From positions 196,001 through 260,000 of the forward strand of contig CM052356.1 in assembly GCA_028551475.1 (NCBI GenBank): a DNA stretch of 64,000 bases, in the 5' to 3' direction. Positions 48,811 to 60,195 of this stretch are shown in pieces; the stretch's first letter is position 1; each line of letters starts with the position of its first letter. The DNA comes from Casuarina equisetifolia. Lineage: Eukaryota > Streptophyta > Magnoliopsida > Fagales > Casuarinaceae. The translations under genes and the position numbers were made by a program. The notes beneath the pieces were generated by a model. That model ran no database searches. It had not been told where the DNA came from and saw only the letters and a list, made by a program, of their open reading frames with translations.

Positions 48811-51392
48811 ATGGACAATTCAAACCCAGAACTTCAACGACTATCGGATTCTAAGGTACCAATTTTTACGTTCTTTAGCCCCCAGTTCTCAAATCTACTG
48901 CGGATTCTTATTCTTTTTATTTTTTGTTGTTGGTTTTTTTTTGTTCCGTTTGGTTCCTGAGTAAGTGTCAGAAAAGAAAATTGAACATGAAGGAGCCTTG
49001 CAAAAGTTGGAATGGGTTTTACAAAATTCTACCAATATTTCTCTTTCTATTCCACTGAATCCACAGACTTTAAGCTCCGAATTTCTTTTCTATCAATTAT
49101 CTCTGTAGGTTTTGGGTTCTTCGTGCTCACTCCTGCTTCCTTCTGGTATGTATTAGTTCTCCCAGAGTGTAGAAAGTGTACTGAATTTTTGTTTGCCAAG
49201 ACGATAGCTTTCGCTTTCTTTGTGTTCTCTCAGCAACCAGACACAAACTTTTGATCTTATTCCTAGTCTTCCGGATTACTTCAATTCCTTTCTTACTTTT
49301 ACCATTTCGTGGATTATCTCAGAGCCTCCCGATGTTGGAAACTGGTTCTCAAGCTACAAGTATGAGTCTCCTGTGCTGGACTCAAATGACAATTTCGAAG
49401 ATTCAGTTTCTAAAGAAATCGGCTTTGCAAAAAATGAGTTGGTTACCAAAGAAAGTGAGGTAGAAAAAAAAGAAGATCCTGCTGAATTTAAGAAAATAGG
49501 GAGAAGAGACGAAGTCTTAGTTGTTGAGAAGCGTTCCTCCAATGGATTACTGAAATGCGGCTGCTTTTTGGGGAGTGATGAGCTTGAACGTCAGTCTTCA
49601 AACGAGGTAGTGTTCCTTGATCCCCCTTCTGCATTCTTTCCAATTTGGTTTTTCCCGGTGCATTAAATAATGTAATCTATGAATCTTTTTTCTTTATGTA
49701 GTTTAGGTTTACATCAGGTTGATTTCGTGCGGGAAGTTACATAAGGAGTTTGAAGATATACACACACACACACACACACACACACTTTTTGTTTAAATGA
49801 TAGTTTTAGTTCCAGCTTAGAAATTATGGTCTATTGGTAGTCATGATTTTGGTATTTAGCTGCAATGATGCAACTATATCAAGCAGTAACATCAAAATAT
49901 GAAAATGTCTCAAATCCACTGTGTTGTTCTTGTCGCAGCTTGCAGATTCATTGCACTCCCCTTCAATCCTTTCTGGTATGTATCCCTTCTTGAAGTGATG
50001 AGTGGATGTGAAATCGAATCATCTTAGAACATAAACATGGCTCATTATTCAGTGCTTGTCTCATTTAAATAGGCTCCCAGGAGGGTGGCATGGTTAGGAT
50101 TATATGTATTAGCATTGTTTTGGGTCGTGCAATGGCTACTCATGAGACTTCAATGCTTACAATTGTGCTAAAAGCATTACCCTAGATCATAGATACTCAG
50201 ATGTTTGGCTGCTGGGGAAAATTTTAGGTAAACTAAAAGGACCCAATTTAAGGAAGAAATAAGTGGTTGATTTGTTTTGTTTCTTAATATGCAGAACCTC
50301 CTGACATCAGAAACTGGTTTTTGAGTTATGTTTATGAATCTCCTTCATTAGATACAAACAATGACGTTGAAGATTCGCTTTCTAAAGAAAGGGAATGCGA
50401 GCATGATTTGTGTGATAATGAAGAAGAGAACAGCACAGAAACAGAGGCGACTCTACATGAATTTATTCTTGAGAAGAAGCACTCGGATGATGTTGCAAAA
50501 TGTAAAAATAGTTCTGGCAATAAAATACAAAGACAGCAGCAGTCTTCAAGAGTGGTACTTATCTCTCATTTTTTTCTTATTATTGGGACTTAGATTAGCT
50601 ATTTCCCCCCAAAAAGATACAGAAAAACAATGGCATTTCAATTACAAAAGGAGCTTTGAAATTATCTAATATTTTTGCTGTCATGTTACAAATTTATAGG
50701 GTGATGATGGGGGTCGAGGGAGCAAAAATGCATCTGCTCAGAATAACCCATTCTTTGGAAGGCCTTTTGAGCACCACTTGAAGGTTGAAATATTTCAAAA
50801 CGATGGAGGTAGTACAACCAAAAATGTATCAACTTCGATTCTCAAAGGTTCTCTAACAAACCTAGAGCAACCCCAAAAAACTATTTGTGTGCCCGGAAAT
50901 GTCATTGGATCTACAGTTTCTGATGATCAAAAATCTCTAGAACAGTTCATTTCCAAGAGAGATTCCATAGGGGAAAGCTCTCAAGTGAAGTTCCGAACAA
51001 AAGTTGATCATGTATCTCCACAAAGCAATCCAAAATCAAACCTAGTCCATGGAGTAGGAATGACTGAACTTACACATCGAAACAGTGGCAAAGAAGGTGA
51101 AGGAAAAGGTATTTCAGAAAATGGCTTTGTTACTACAAGGAAAGGCTGCTTTACAAGGGTAAAACGTGAAAACTTTTTGCGAGTGTCTGAAGGGATTAAT
51201 GGGACAACAGTTTCATTGCGTGATCGAAAGGATGGTGCAATAGAAAGAAAGATTCTAGCAGAAAAAACAAATTTTCGACACTCTGATGAAATGGAAATTA
51301 CAGGGCAATGGCGGTGTCCTCAAAAGAGGAAGCCAAACCTAGGGCCTCCTTTAAAGCAACTTCGGCTGGGGCACTGGGTTCACAGGATGTGA
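48811..51392 (+). CDS. Plant protein of unknown function with a duplicated EPPD-NWF-SY-YESP module
   Basis: Six exons: 48811-48855, 49109-49145, 49323-49606, 49939-49975, 50295-50554, 50700-51392. They total 1,356 nt with consistent phases, giving 451 residues. I do not recognise the family. Exons 2-3 and 4-5 are a repeated pair. Exons 2 and 4 are both 37 nt (VLGSSCSLLLPS and LADSLHSPSILS), and exons 3 and 5 both open with EPPD(V/I)xNWFxSYxYESPxLD, followed by an acidic EDSxSKE segment. The last exon encodes a 231-codon hydrophilic, Lys/Ser-rich, probably disordered tail ending WRCPQKRKPNLGPPLKQL. No signal peptide or membrane segment is seen; the basic tail would fit a nuclear protein (inference). 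The ATG follows a GA tract and opens MDNSNPELQR. A broken copy of exon 5 lies at 42.4-42.85 kb. Confidence 0.75.
49759..49785. repeat. (CA)n microsatellite in intron 3 of the unknown gene
   Basis: About 13 uninterrupted CA units following TGAAGATATA. Confidence 0.9.
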
Positions 51393-52049
51393 AAGCTCCA
51401 TGAGTAGAAATCTAGAGTAATTAGGAAGAGCTCTACTCATTCCTTAGCATATCCTCCTTGTTCTGCCAGTTGAAATGTAAAACTGTGATGGTACACAAGG
51501 CATTGTTAATTCTTGAGCTACCCAATCCTTCTCAATGGGAACAGGATATACTTTCTGTTGGCAAATGTCATTTTTATGAAGGTTGCTTTTAGTAATCTGA
51601 ACATCAAAAATTGTCTCAACTTGGGCGGAAATTTTTCTTTAATATTAACCTTAATCTAAATACAAATATAATTAACCACAACCAAAGTGTTATTACACAA
51701 CCACATTAACAGTTATATTACCAGCATGCTAATAATTACCAACACTAACAAGTAAAAATTAAGAAAAAAATATGATCTTCTGTCTATTTTCTGTTGGTAC
51801 CTAAGTTCTTTTTTAATTTGCTTTTAAAGTAAGACAGTAATATGTGTATTTTAATAAATAAGCACGTAGCTCAATGGTGTGATGAACAATATTACGTAAC
51901 ATCATTTATTTTTCCACTTGCGCCCCTTAATTCTAAGTCACTCTGGAGTTGGGAAGTCTGGTCATAACATCTTTCTTTCGACTAACAAGATAGTCCAGGG
52001 CTATCGCCCAGCTCCAGCAAAAATCCTACTTGCAAATTCCGATCCATTA
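51393..52049. other. Intergenic stretch between two plus-strand genes
   Basis: No gene is seen. It should hold the 3' UTR of the unknown gene and the promoter of the hydratase gene. The short open frame upstream of 52050 is in phase with the hydratase but lacks family similarity. Confidence 0.45.
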
Positions 52050-55000
52050 ATGGTTGCTTTCGGGGTCTTGGCGAGGTCTTTGGGCCATCACTACTTGAAG
52101 AAATCGAGACAGTCATCGCAAAGCTCGGTAATCTCTCGGAATTTCGTGTCCAATGTCTGTTCATGGCAGTACCAGACTCTCAGAACTCTCATTTTGGAGA
52201 CCGCCTCTTCCGAGCCTGTCAGGCTGAACAGGCTCTCCGATTCTGATTCCGGTATCCTTGTCATCAAACTGAGAAATTCTAGAAAAGGTTGCACCTTGTT
52301 TCTTTTGTAGCTGTGAACCCGCTGGAGTTGTATGTGCAGGAATTGTTGAGGTTAGGTTGGAGAGACCTGAAGCCAAAAATGCGATTGGGAAGGACATGCT
52401 GAGAGGCTTGCAGGAGACATTTGAAGCTATCGAAAAGGATAACTCTGTTAATGTTGTGATGATTTGCAGTTCAGTTCCAAGGGTGTTTTGCGCTGGGGCT
52501 GATTTGAAGGTATTGAAACTTAGGCATCTAAGCTAATTTCGCCAATATTGTCGGTGTTCAGAGGAAGAAAGATCGGGTTCCTTTAAAGATTTAACTTATT
52601 TAAATTGATTGTTACTATGATTAGAATATCATATAGGTTCGAATCTGTATGGGAACATAGTTGTGTTTATCAACGCAGAATGAATATTTGTTTTATAGGC
52701 AGTGTGTGCTGGGCAGTACTGGTGTATTATCTTTGATACTATTAAACAATGAAAGGGGATTGGCGAGTGGAAGAATCTGCTATGGTATCCTCAAAGGAGG
52801 TGTTCTTTTCATAAAGATCGTGGAAAAGTATAAAGTGCTATATGATATGCTGTTAAAAACCAGGATTTTGGGCATTTTCATTTTACTAGGTCCGGTCAGC
52901 TAAGGCATATGTTTTGCCTCCATTCATGAGAGTTTTAAGGGCTGAGGCTCTACCGCAAGCAAGTTGTTTATAGCGCCGTATACTTGACTTCAACAAGGCT
53001 ATGCTCGAAACCCTGTCTAGAGTATGACTTTCTGATCATTCGTGACAGCCTCTTGATTAGATATTCAGCAGTCGTCTCATTTCTCTAGTTACAATTTGTG
53101 CAGTAGCAAGAACGCTAGCTAGTATATAGCATTAAAATGATCCTTTGAGGGGTCATACGCACATCCTTTTCTTTAGAAACTGTGAGGGGAGACCAAAGAG
53201 TTTATGGCCGTGTGCTATATTTGAGGTGTTTCCATGGCTAAATTCTGTTAGAAGTACTGACTTACATTTAAAAGTCTTATGCGGCTTCAGTTGTTTATTC
53301 AGCTGATAATATGTTTGAGTTGTTCACTGTGAGTGAATGAATGATATGTAATGCCAATCATAACTTCCGCAAGAACTGCCATGATATCATGCTTTGTAAC
53401 TAGAATATACAAGATTTGTCATCTTAGTTTTTATCATAGTATCTCGCCGTGCAGTTCACATCTCATGTCTGTGTTCTTTCTTTCTTCTCATAAAAACTGT
53501 ATGCACACAGTGCTATCATGCTTGCACTTAATGTTGCTACTGTTAACTGAATTTCAGGAGCGCAGGTCAATGAATGCCTCTGAGGTTCGTTTTTTTGTCA
53601 ACTCACTCCGTGCAACATTCTCAATTTTAGAGGTTGGTCCTTACCTTTTATCTGTATGTTATTGTTCTGCCACCAAATTGAGTCATAACTAGTGCACACA
53701 AAACATCTGTGAGACTTCTCCAATAGTTATCATGATCTCATTTAACGGCTGGTCATGGTAGAGTATGAGGTTCACTTCAGTTTACATTTTGCAGCCGTAT
53801 GATTGGATTGGCTCCCAAGTCCACTACTCAAGGATGCCAACTGCCTCTGTTTTAGGCAGTTGGCTAAGTCTACCATGTTTTACTTGGGTGTTCTAGCTAC
53901 ACTTTGGACCAAAACAAAACATTCTGAACAGTTTTTATCATACTGTTGGTTTGAGGCTCCTACTTTATGCCAGATTTCTTAGCATTTGCTTGTATGCATA
54001 CTTGCTCGTACTGATTGCTGTTTCCCTGCTCATGTGTTTAAGTCCTTGCAAGATTACTTTCATCACCATTCCTTTCTTGGACTTCAAAACTACCATTATT
54101 TGCTTACAGGCACTTCCTCTTCCTAGTATTGCCGTTATCGAAGGAGTGGCATTGGGTGGGGGACTAGAAATGGCTTTATCATGTGATCTTCGAATATGTG
54201 GTAGATCTAGACTTGACAAAACTCATAGTTAACTTCAATATAACTCTCTGAGTTATCTTCATATATAGACGTGAAGTAAATGTTGCTGTTTCATGATTTC
54301 CCATCTTGGATGGTTCAGGAGAAGATGCAATATTGGGCTTGCCAGAAACTGGACTTGCTATAATCCCTGGGTGGGTAGAGTGAATCTGAACAAATCTCCT
54401 TCTCGTTTAATCAGATTTACATCATAAGTTTGGTTTTACTATTTGGACAGGCTTCTTTCTGCATTAATTCTGTTTAATTACAAATCACGTCCTCATTGAG
54501 TGCTGGCCTTCCACAGGGCAGGTGGGACTCAACGACTTCCTAGATTGGTTGGGAAAGCAGCAGCAAAGGAACTTCTATTCACTGGTCGGAAGATTGGTGG
54601 CAAAGACGCAATGTCTGTGGGTATGTATGATTAGATGCTGCGTTTTTCTAATCCCATATCTAGTTACAGATGTGTGTACGTTCTGCAGGTCTTGTTAATT
54701 ACTGTGTTCCTGCTGGTGAAGCTCATCTAAAGGCACTTGAAATTGCTCGGGATATAAATCAGAAGGTATAAGTCGCTTTGGCCAATTCTATATGGAAAAG
54801 GATGGTCTTGTGCATAAATCTCTACCGTTTTGTCAAAATCAGTCCTAGGCTTACATGTCATAAAGATCACTCAGAGGTCTTTTTGATTTGATTCATTGTT
54901 GTTTTTATTTCTAATGGCTTCTGCTCATTATTATCATGATACAAACGGTTATGATACAATCCTTAAGAGTTAAGCTTATTTGGCTCCTGAACTAAATCAC

Positions 55001-55620
55001 TTGCTTTTCCTTGTTGATTGGTTAAGAAGCAACGGGTTATAGTCTTGTTCATGGGTTGGCAAATAACAGTAATGCAGTTTTATCCGAAGTGGCAACTTCA
55101 AAGCTCTTCGGATATTTCTGCATGGACTGAAATTCCATGCATTTCAGGTTTTAGCTAATAAAGCGATGCTGAGGCCCACTGATTGACCAGCATCAATGAT
55201 ACTCTTTGTTTTTTGTTTGCCTCCCCCACCTGATTATTCTTTTCACCTAGGGGGAAAAGCTTCTATCCTGTGTGTGTTGGGATCTCAAAACACCTACTTG
55301 GTATTTACTGATGATGGAATATGCATATATTTCACGATTAGTTCATTTACCCAAAACCAACTGCAATTAGTTTTATTCTGTAAAAGACAGCACTGCACTT
55401 GATTCTTCTTTTCATTTTCAAGTTGATATGTTATTCTCAACAGGGTCCAATAGCGATAAGGATGGCTAAGAAAGCTATTAATGAGGGACTTGAGATGGAC
55501 ATGGCATCAGCCCTGGAATTGGAAGAAGAGTGCTATGAGCTGGTATTGAACACAAAAGATCGCCTGGAAGGCTTAGCAGCATTTGCCGAGAAGCGGAAGC
55601 CGAGGTATACAGGTGAATAG
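52050..55620 (+). CDS. Mitochondrial enoyl-CoA hydratase 2-like (AUH/methylglutaconyl-CoA hydratase type)
   Basis: Eight exons: 52050-52251, 52340-52509, 53558-53632, 54110-54200, 54319-54370, 54517-54620, 54689-54765, 55444-55620. They total 948 nt with consistent phases, giving 315 residues. Residues 1 to about 50 are Arg/Ser-rich without early acidic residues, fitting a mitochondrial presequence. The crotonase fold follows: [19 protein letters not shown], the oxyanion-hole segment VFCAGADLK (about 116-124), [20 protein letters not shown] (about 159-178), [20 protein letters not shown] with the catalytic-region Glu, and a C-terminal [19 protein letters not shown]. It closely resembles Arabidopsis probable enoyl-CoA hydratase 2 in order and length. 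It should hydrate enoyl-CoA esters in mitochondria, plausibly in leucine or fatty-acid breakdown; the exact substrate is inferred. All introns are GT-AG. No defect is seen. Confidence 0.92.
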
Positions 55621-56238
55621 AAGGTTTGGCTTTGGGGCCTCATCAACCTCCTGTTTCAGCTTTTCCATTTATGGTCGGCGGTCGTTCAAAAGCTATCTAT
55701 TTGAGATTGATCTGTTGTATGGACAGTGAAACAATAAAATTCGAAAAGAGGAATGAAATAATCGTTTCACTACATTCATCGACTTACTCTGCATCATGTA
55801 GCGGCTCAAAATACAGTGGTTCTAAGCTTGAAATATTATTTTATATGCTTCATAATGGTTATTCGTTACTTACAAATTTATATCTGAAAAAGTTAGTGAC
55901 TATCTTTGTTGTTGCAGCTTTGGACAAGTCTGCAAAATTGACATTTTTTTATTGTTAGGCGACATAAACTACTAATAAACTGTCAATTTGACATTCTTGC
56001 TCTAATTCAGTCGATTTTTACAAATTTGCTTTTGTTTCCATACGTACGGTTTCTTGTCATGTGCATTGATTTCATGAAGCGAGGTGACATCGTTCCTCTT
56101 AATATTTCTTTTAGATAAAAAAATAGATACAAGAAATCTTTGATGATTTGATAGTTTCATAGTATATGCAAGCAAATTGTCACAAGTTTGGATTCCAATC
56201 CAAAAGACCGTTTTATTAAGAGAAGTAACGAACTTTTT

Positions 56239-56512
56239 ATAAGCACCAAGATTTCTTCACTTGTATATAACATGGGGATAAATGCCATCAACTTTCCTCC
56301 TTAAGTGGGGCTTTTTATTGTGGTCTGAATATTTACCCTCACTTAAATTTACATTTTTCCTAATGTGACTTCTTCATAAGCACCAAGGTTTCTTCACTTG
56401 TATATAATATGGGGATAAATGCCATCAACTTTCCTCCTTAAGTGGGACCTTTTATTGTGGTTTGAATATTTTCCCTCACTTAAATTTACATTTTCCCTAG
56501 TGTGACTTTCAT
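56239..56512. repeat. Two-copy 137-bp tandem repeat
   Basis: Units start at 56239 and 56376 and are nearly identical. They share ATAAGCACCAAG, TTTCTTCACTTGTATATAA, ATGGGGATAAATGCCATCAA and CCTCACTTAAATTTACATTT. Confidence 0.9.
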
Positions 56513-56628
56513 CCCTTGACTTGACTGTCTCCTAACAGCTTTGAAGACCCCTTATCCACCTACATTGGGTGCTTCGCTCTAGCACTAGAATCGGTGTAAA
56601 ATGGCTCTAATACCACTTTGTCACCGGC

Positions 56629-56713
56629 TCAAATTCCCTCAAGCACCCATGTGGCACTCAATCTTGGTGTGGGATTGACAAGGCTAAGTGCCCACGTGCT
56701 TGAGGGAATTTGA
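56629..56713. repeat. Foldback hairpin, MITE-like
   Basis: TCAAATTCCCTCAAGCAC at 56629-56646 is perfectly complementary to GTGCTTGAGGGAATTTGA at 56696-56713. Weaker pairing continues inward (TGGCAC with GTGCCC) and outward (CACCGGC with GTCGGTAAC). An upstream GGCTCTAATACCA at 56603 resembles the complement of a retroelement primer-binding site. Confidence 0.7.
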
Positions 56714-57159
56714 TCCCATGACAAGTCGGTAACATTAGTTTATTCGAAAGTTTCATAAAATTCTGAATCATTTAATTGATGATTTTCATGATAACTTGTG
56801 GATAACACTAGTGAAAATGATGACTTTCCTTTGTTATAACGTAACCTTTTATTTAAAACTCATCTTATCTGTCAAAGGTAGAACCAAGTAAAACTCGTAT
56901 AACTTGCCTTTTTAACTATGCTGACCTGTTAAAGGAATTAATGCACCAAAGTAGAAGTTGCAGCTTTAGCCTCTGTTCTATTTTGTAAATGTGGGTTTTG
57001 CATTGTCTGTATTCAATTATGTTGTAGTGTTTATCATTGGAAACTAAAGGAAAACTACCAAAAATGAATGGCCTCGGAAGATGTCACTATGCACGAGAAT
57101 TACCATAGCTGGCTGACCTGTTTGCTATAAATTTGATGGCAACATGATAACATTCAACT

Positions 57160-57168
57160 TATAAAAGG
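57160..57168 (+). promoter_or_regulatory. TATA box of the AP2-B3 gene
   Basis: TATAAAAGG lies about 100 bases upstream of the ATG at 57268, a typical plant spacing. Confidence 0.6.
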
Positions 57169-57267
57169 GAAAAACCAAAAGTAAATTTTGCCATTGTTGG
57201 GTTTTCCTCCTCTCCTCCTTGCTCCAACTGCAATATTCTCAAAAGAAATCTTTCTTTTTACAAGTTT

Positions 57268-58221
57268 ATGGAGCTGGGATTGCATCCAGGCTCAAAAGTA
57301 GGCCTAGCGGAAGAGAGCCCAGCTTTGGAAGAGACTGTCCCGCATCAGCAAAATGAGAATCTGAACAGCATTAGAAGAGGATCCTCCTCTAGATACAAAG
57401 GAGTGATGCTACTGAAGAGTGGTAAATGGGGTGCACGAATCTCGTACAGATACAAGCCATATTGGCTTGGGACACATCAGAGAGAAAAAGATGCAGCCAT
57501 CGCTTACGACAGGGCAGCCATGAAGCTTCAGAGAAGTGAAGGACCCCTTAACTTCTCTTGGACTAATTACTCTGCTCGAGAGAGAATCTTCCAAAACCAG
57601 TACTCGAATGAGGAAATTCTGGAGATGATCAAAGATCAAACTTATCCATCCAAGTATGTTCATTTCATATCAAGTCATCTTTCACCAATTCAGGGAACTC
57701 AAGCATTTAAACTGAGGAATGAACGACGAATCTCGTATCAGTTACTCTTTGAGAAAGAATTGACTCGTAGTGATGTTGCTAACAAGGCTTTTCTCATCCC
57801 AAAGAAGCATGCATTACTACACTTCCCTTCACTTCATATCAACGGTTTGGGCAGGAACAAAGAGAAAAGTAAGTCTATAAAGTTAATTTTCTTTGACAAG
57901 CTGTTCCATTCCTTGACTTTTCAGTATTCATTTTGGAAGAGTTCCCAGAGCTTTGTTTTAACAAAGGGCTGGGGGCGCTTTCTAAGGATGAATAACTTGA
58001 ACCAGAAAGACATCGTCTTTTTCTACAGAGGTGAGTGTGAAGAAGCCGTGTTTTACATGATAGATGCACAGAGACACGGAACACAAAACTCTGTCCATGG
58101 ACAGAACATAGAGCAGGAAATGGGTTTGGAAGGAAATATTAACGGCAGTTCAGAGGTTGATTTCAAGAGGCAAGAGGAGTCAAATAAGCTGATCAATCTA
58201 TTTGGTGTGCAGATTGGTTAA
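57268..58221 (+). CDS. RAV-type AP2/ERF and B3 domain transcription factor
   Basis: Intronless gene for 317 residues. The AP2 domain occupies about residues 41-100: SSRYKGVMLLKSGKWGARI, YWLGTHQREKDAAIAYDRAA, then GPLNFSWTNY. The B3 domain covers about 159-268: LLFEKELTRSDVANKAFLIP, KHALLHFP, SIKLIFFD, FWKSSQSFVLTKGWGRFLR and LNQKDIVFFYRG. The AP2 and B3 pair and the linker (EEILEMIKDQTYPSKYVHFI) match the smaller Arabidopsis RAV-subfamily members of the At1g50680/At1g51120 type. RAV proteins bind bipartite CAACA and CACCTG sites through the two domains and act in flowering, growth or stress control. The target genes of this member are unknown. No LFG[VI]-type B3 repression motif typical of TEM/RAV1 is intact, but the tail ends LINLFGVQIG, which contains LFGVQ. 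Confidence 0.93.
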   Translation: MELGLHPGSKVGLAEESPALEETVPHQQNENLNSIRRGSSSRYKGVMLLKSGKWGARISYRYKPYWLGTHQREKDAAIAYDRAAMKLQRSEGPLNFSWTNYSARERIFQNQYSNEEILEMIKDQTYPSKYVHFISSHLSPIQGTQAFKLRNERRISYQLLFEKELTRSDVANKAFLIPKKHALLHFPSLHINGLGRNKEKSKSIKLIFFDKLFHSLTFQYSFWKSSQSFVLTKGWGRFLRMNNLNQKDIVFFYRGECEEAVFYMIDAQRHGTQNSVHGQNIEQEMGLEGNINGSSEVDFKRQEESNKLINLFGVQIG

Positions 58222-60195
58222 ACAAATCCCCGTTCTTCTGAAAGGTCCAAGGGGAGAATGAGGTTCTATAGTTGCATCTATTGAGCTTTGTTTGTTATCT
58301 TTTGTTATTTTTACATCGGCTAGTGGATTCTGAAAATTGTAATGCAATTTTTCTCTAATACATCCTCTTTCTTAATACATTGATCAAGCTCCGTACGCCT
58401 CTGTTCTAGTGTTCATCGTACTCCACCTTGTTCCCATAATGTGAAAATACAAACTAGAAGGCTTACAAATACTTGTATGTAAACAAATAGGATGACCAGT
58501 GACAATTTTTCCACTTGATCATGTTACATTCTGTGACCATCCTGCCAAAAGGTTTAAGCTTCTTGGCTAGTCTCATAATATTTCATTGTGACCCATAATA
58601 AACTACCATGCTTCCAAGCCGACGTCCGACAGCCTATGTTATATGATAATCCATTTAGGTTGGTCTAGGCCCACCCATTGAGCGCACACCATAATATTTT
58701 CTCATGCCGTGGTTCAAACTCATGGTATGGGACTAATTCTAATAACATAGTTACGCTTCACAACCATTGTACCAAAAAAAACTAATGTCATGGGCTCAAG
58801 TTACATCCTAAAAGATCAATCCAATGAATTCTTAACCTTTATATGGCCAAAACTCTCACTTTCATTTTCAATATGAGACAAAGTTTAAAATGTAACATTC
58901 TTTCTTAAAGTGGATAGGCCTCCCTTGCCAACCTTTTTTAAGCCTAGGTTGTTGGGCCCAAGGCCCAAGCTTCAAGGATGAGCCCCTCCTTCCAACCTTC
59001 TCTATGCTTAGGTATTGGCCACTAGGTCAAACGGTGGATTACTCAATCTTTTTGATGTGAGATACAATCTCAACTTTAACACTAAGCCTATTGGCTAACT
59101 TTCAAAAATTTCATTTGGACCCAAAATAGATTATGGCAACAAAACTAAATTACTTGGTTGAGGGCTTGCTTGAAGTTCTTTAAATAGACCATTATGATTT
59201 AGAGTATGGTTGTATTCCATATAGCAATTGATAATGGAAATCCCATACTAGATACGCAAATTTTAGGCAACACCATAAAATTGCCTTAAATTTAGAATTT
59301 GTGGCTATAACCCATCTTATATGAAATAATAGAAATATGAAAAAGATAGGCTATTAACTCAAACCGAAATATGAAATAGAGTACTTCCTTTACGGATATT
59401 CTATAAATCCTTAAATTGGCATGGCATGCGGATCACAAAAATCTTATAACCTTTGAAAAGTAACTCCTATATTCCCAACTCCATACTCTTCTGCAGGGGA
59501 GCTGTCTTTTTCATGTGGCCTCTTGTATATTATCGTGAACTTGAATACTTATGAAGATGTCTTGTGGTGAAACAGCCATCCCCCTAATGTTCCTTTTTTT
59601 TTTTCGCTTGTGTTTTTGTGTTCAATATCCATTGGATTTCCCAAGGGGTCTCAGGTGTCAATATCTAAGAGAGGAAAATTTCACTAGACTGCGTTAAGAG
59701 ATGGCATCCACAGATGAGAAAGCATTGACGACGGATTATTATGCTTTCAGCGAAGCAAGCATGTCACCCTTTAGTCTTCAGATAATGGCATTAGATTATT
59801 ACAATCCTATAGAAGTAAGCTACTCTAAAATTAGATGCATCAGTAGCTAAATGGATCCTTTTTGTGTGGACACTACATATCTCCATAGAAGGAAAGAAAT
59901 ATTTTAACTGTAACCAAATATGTTTGCTTCTTAGAACCGTGGAGGACCTAATCAGATTCAATAAAGACAAGTCCGTGAGCAGCATACGTGCACTAGTTAT
60001 ACTCCAGACATTGTAGAACCAGTTACTCATTTATCGGTCAGACTCATACAAAGCTCCACAAACAAGAAAAAGAATTTAATGCTTTTGGTTCACAAAACAC
60101 ACAAGTTTTGGAAACATACTCGCAGAGCATCTTTTATTCAATTTTTTTTCCTCAGTTTTGCATGACTTTTTTTTTTTCTTCAACAAGAGATTGTA
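58222..60195. other. Intergenic stretch between convergent genes
   Basis: No gene is recognised. Between about 58560 and 59110 there are words such as ATGAGACAAAGTTTAAAATG and TGTGAGATACAATCTCAAC that resemble dispersed repeat sequence near 20690 (TTTGTCTCACATTGG), probably old transposon debris. The right end should contain the 3' UTR of the zinc-finger gene. Confidence 0.45.

Larger units (their letters stand above)
55621..57159. other. Intergenic stretch with repeats
   Basis: No gene is seen. It holds the hydratase 3' end, a two-copy 137-bp tandem repeat (56239-56512) and a foldback hairpin (56629-56713). Confidence 0.5.

Noticed and set aside
52630-52650. GGTTCGAATC, resembling a tRNA T-loop
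   Set aside because: No acceptor, D-arm or anticodon arm can be folded around it, and it lies inside an intron of the hydratase gene.
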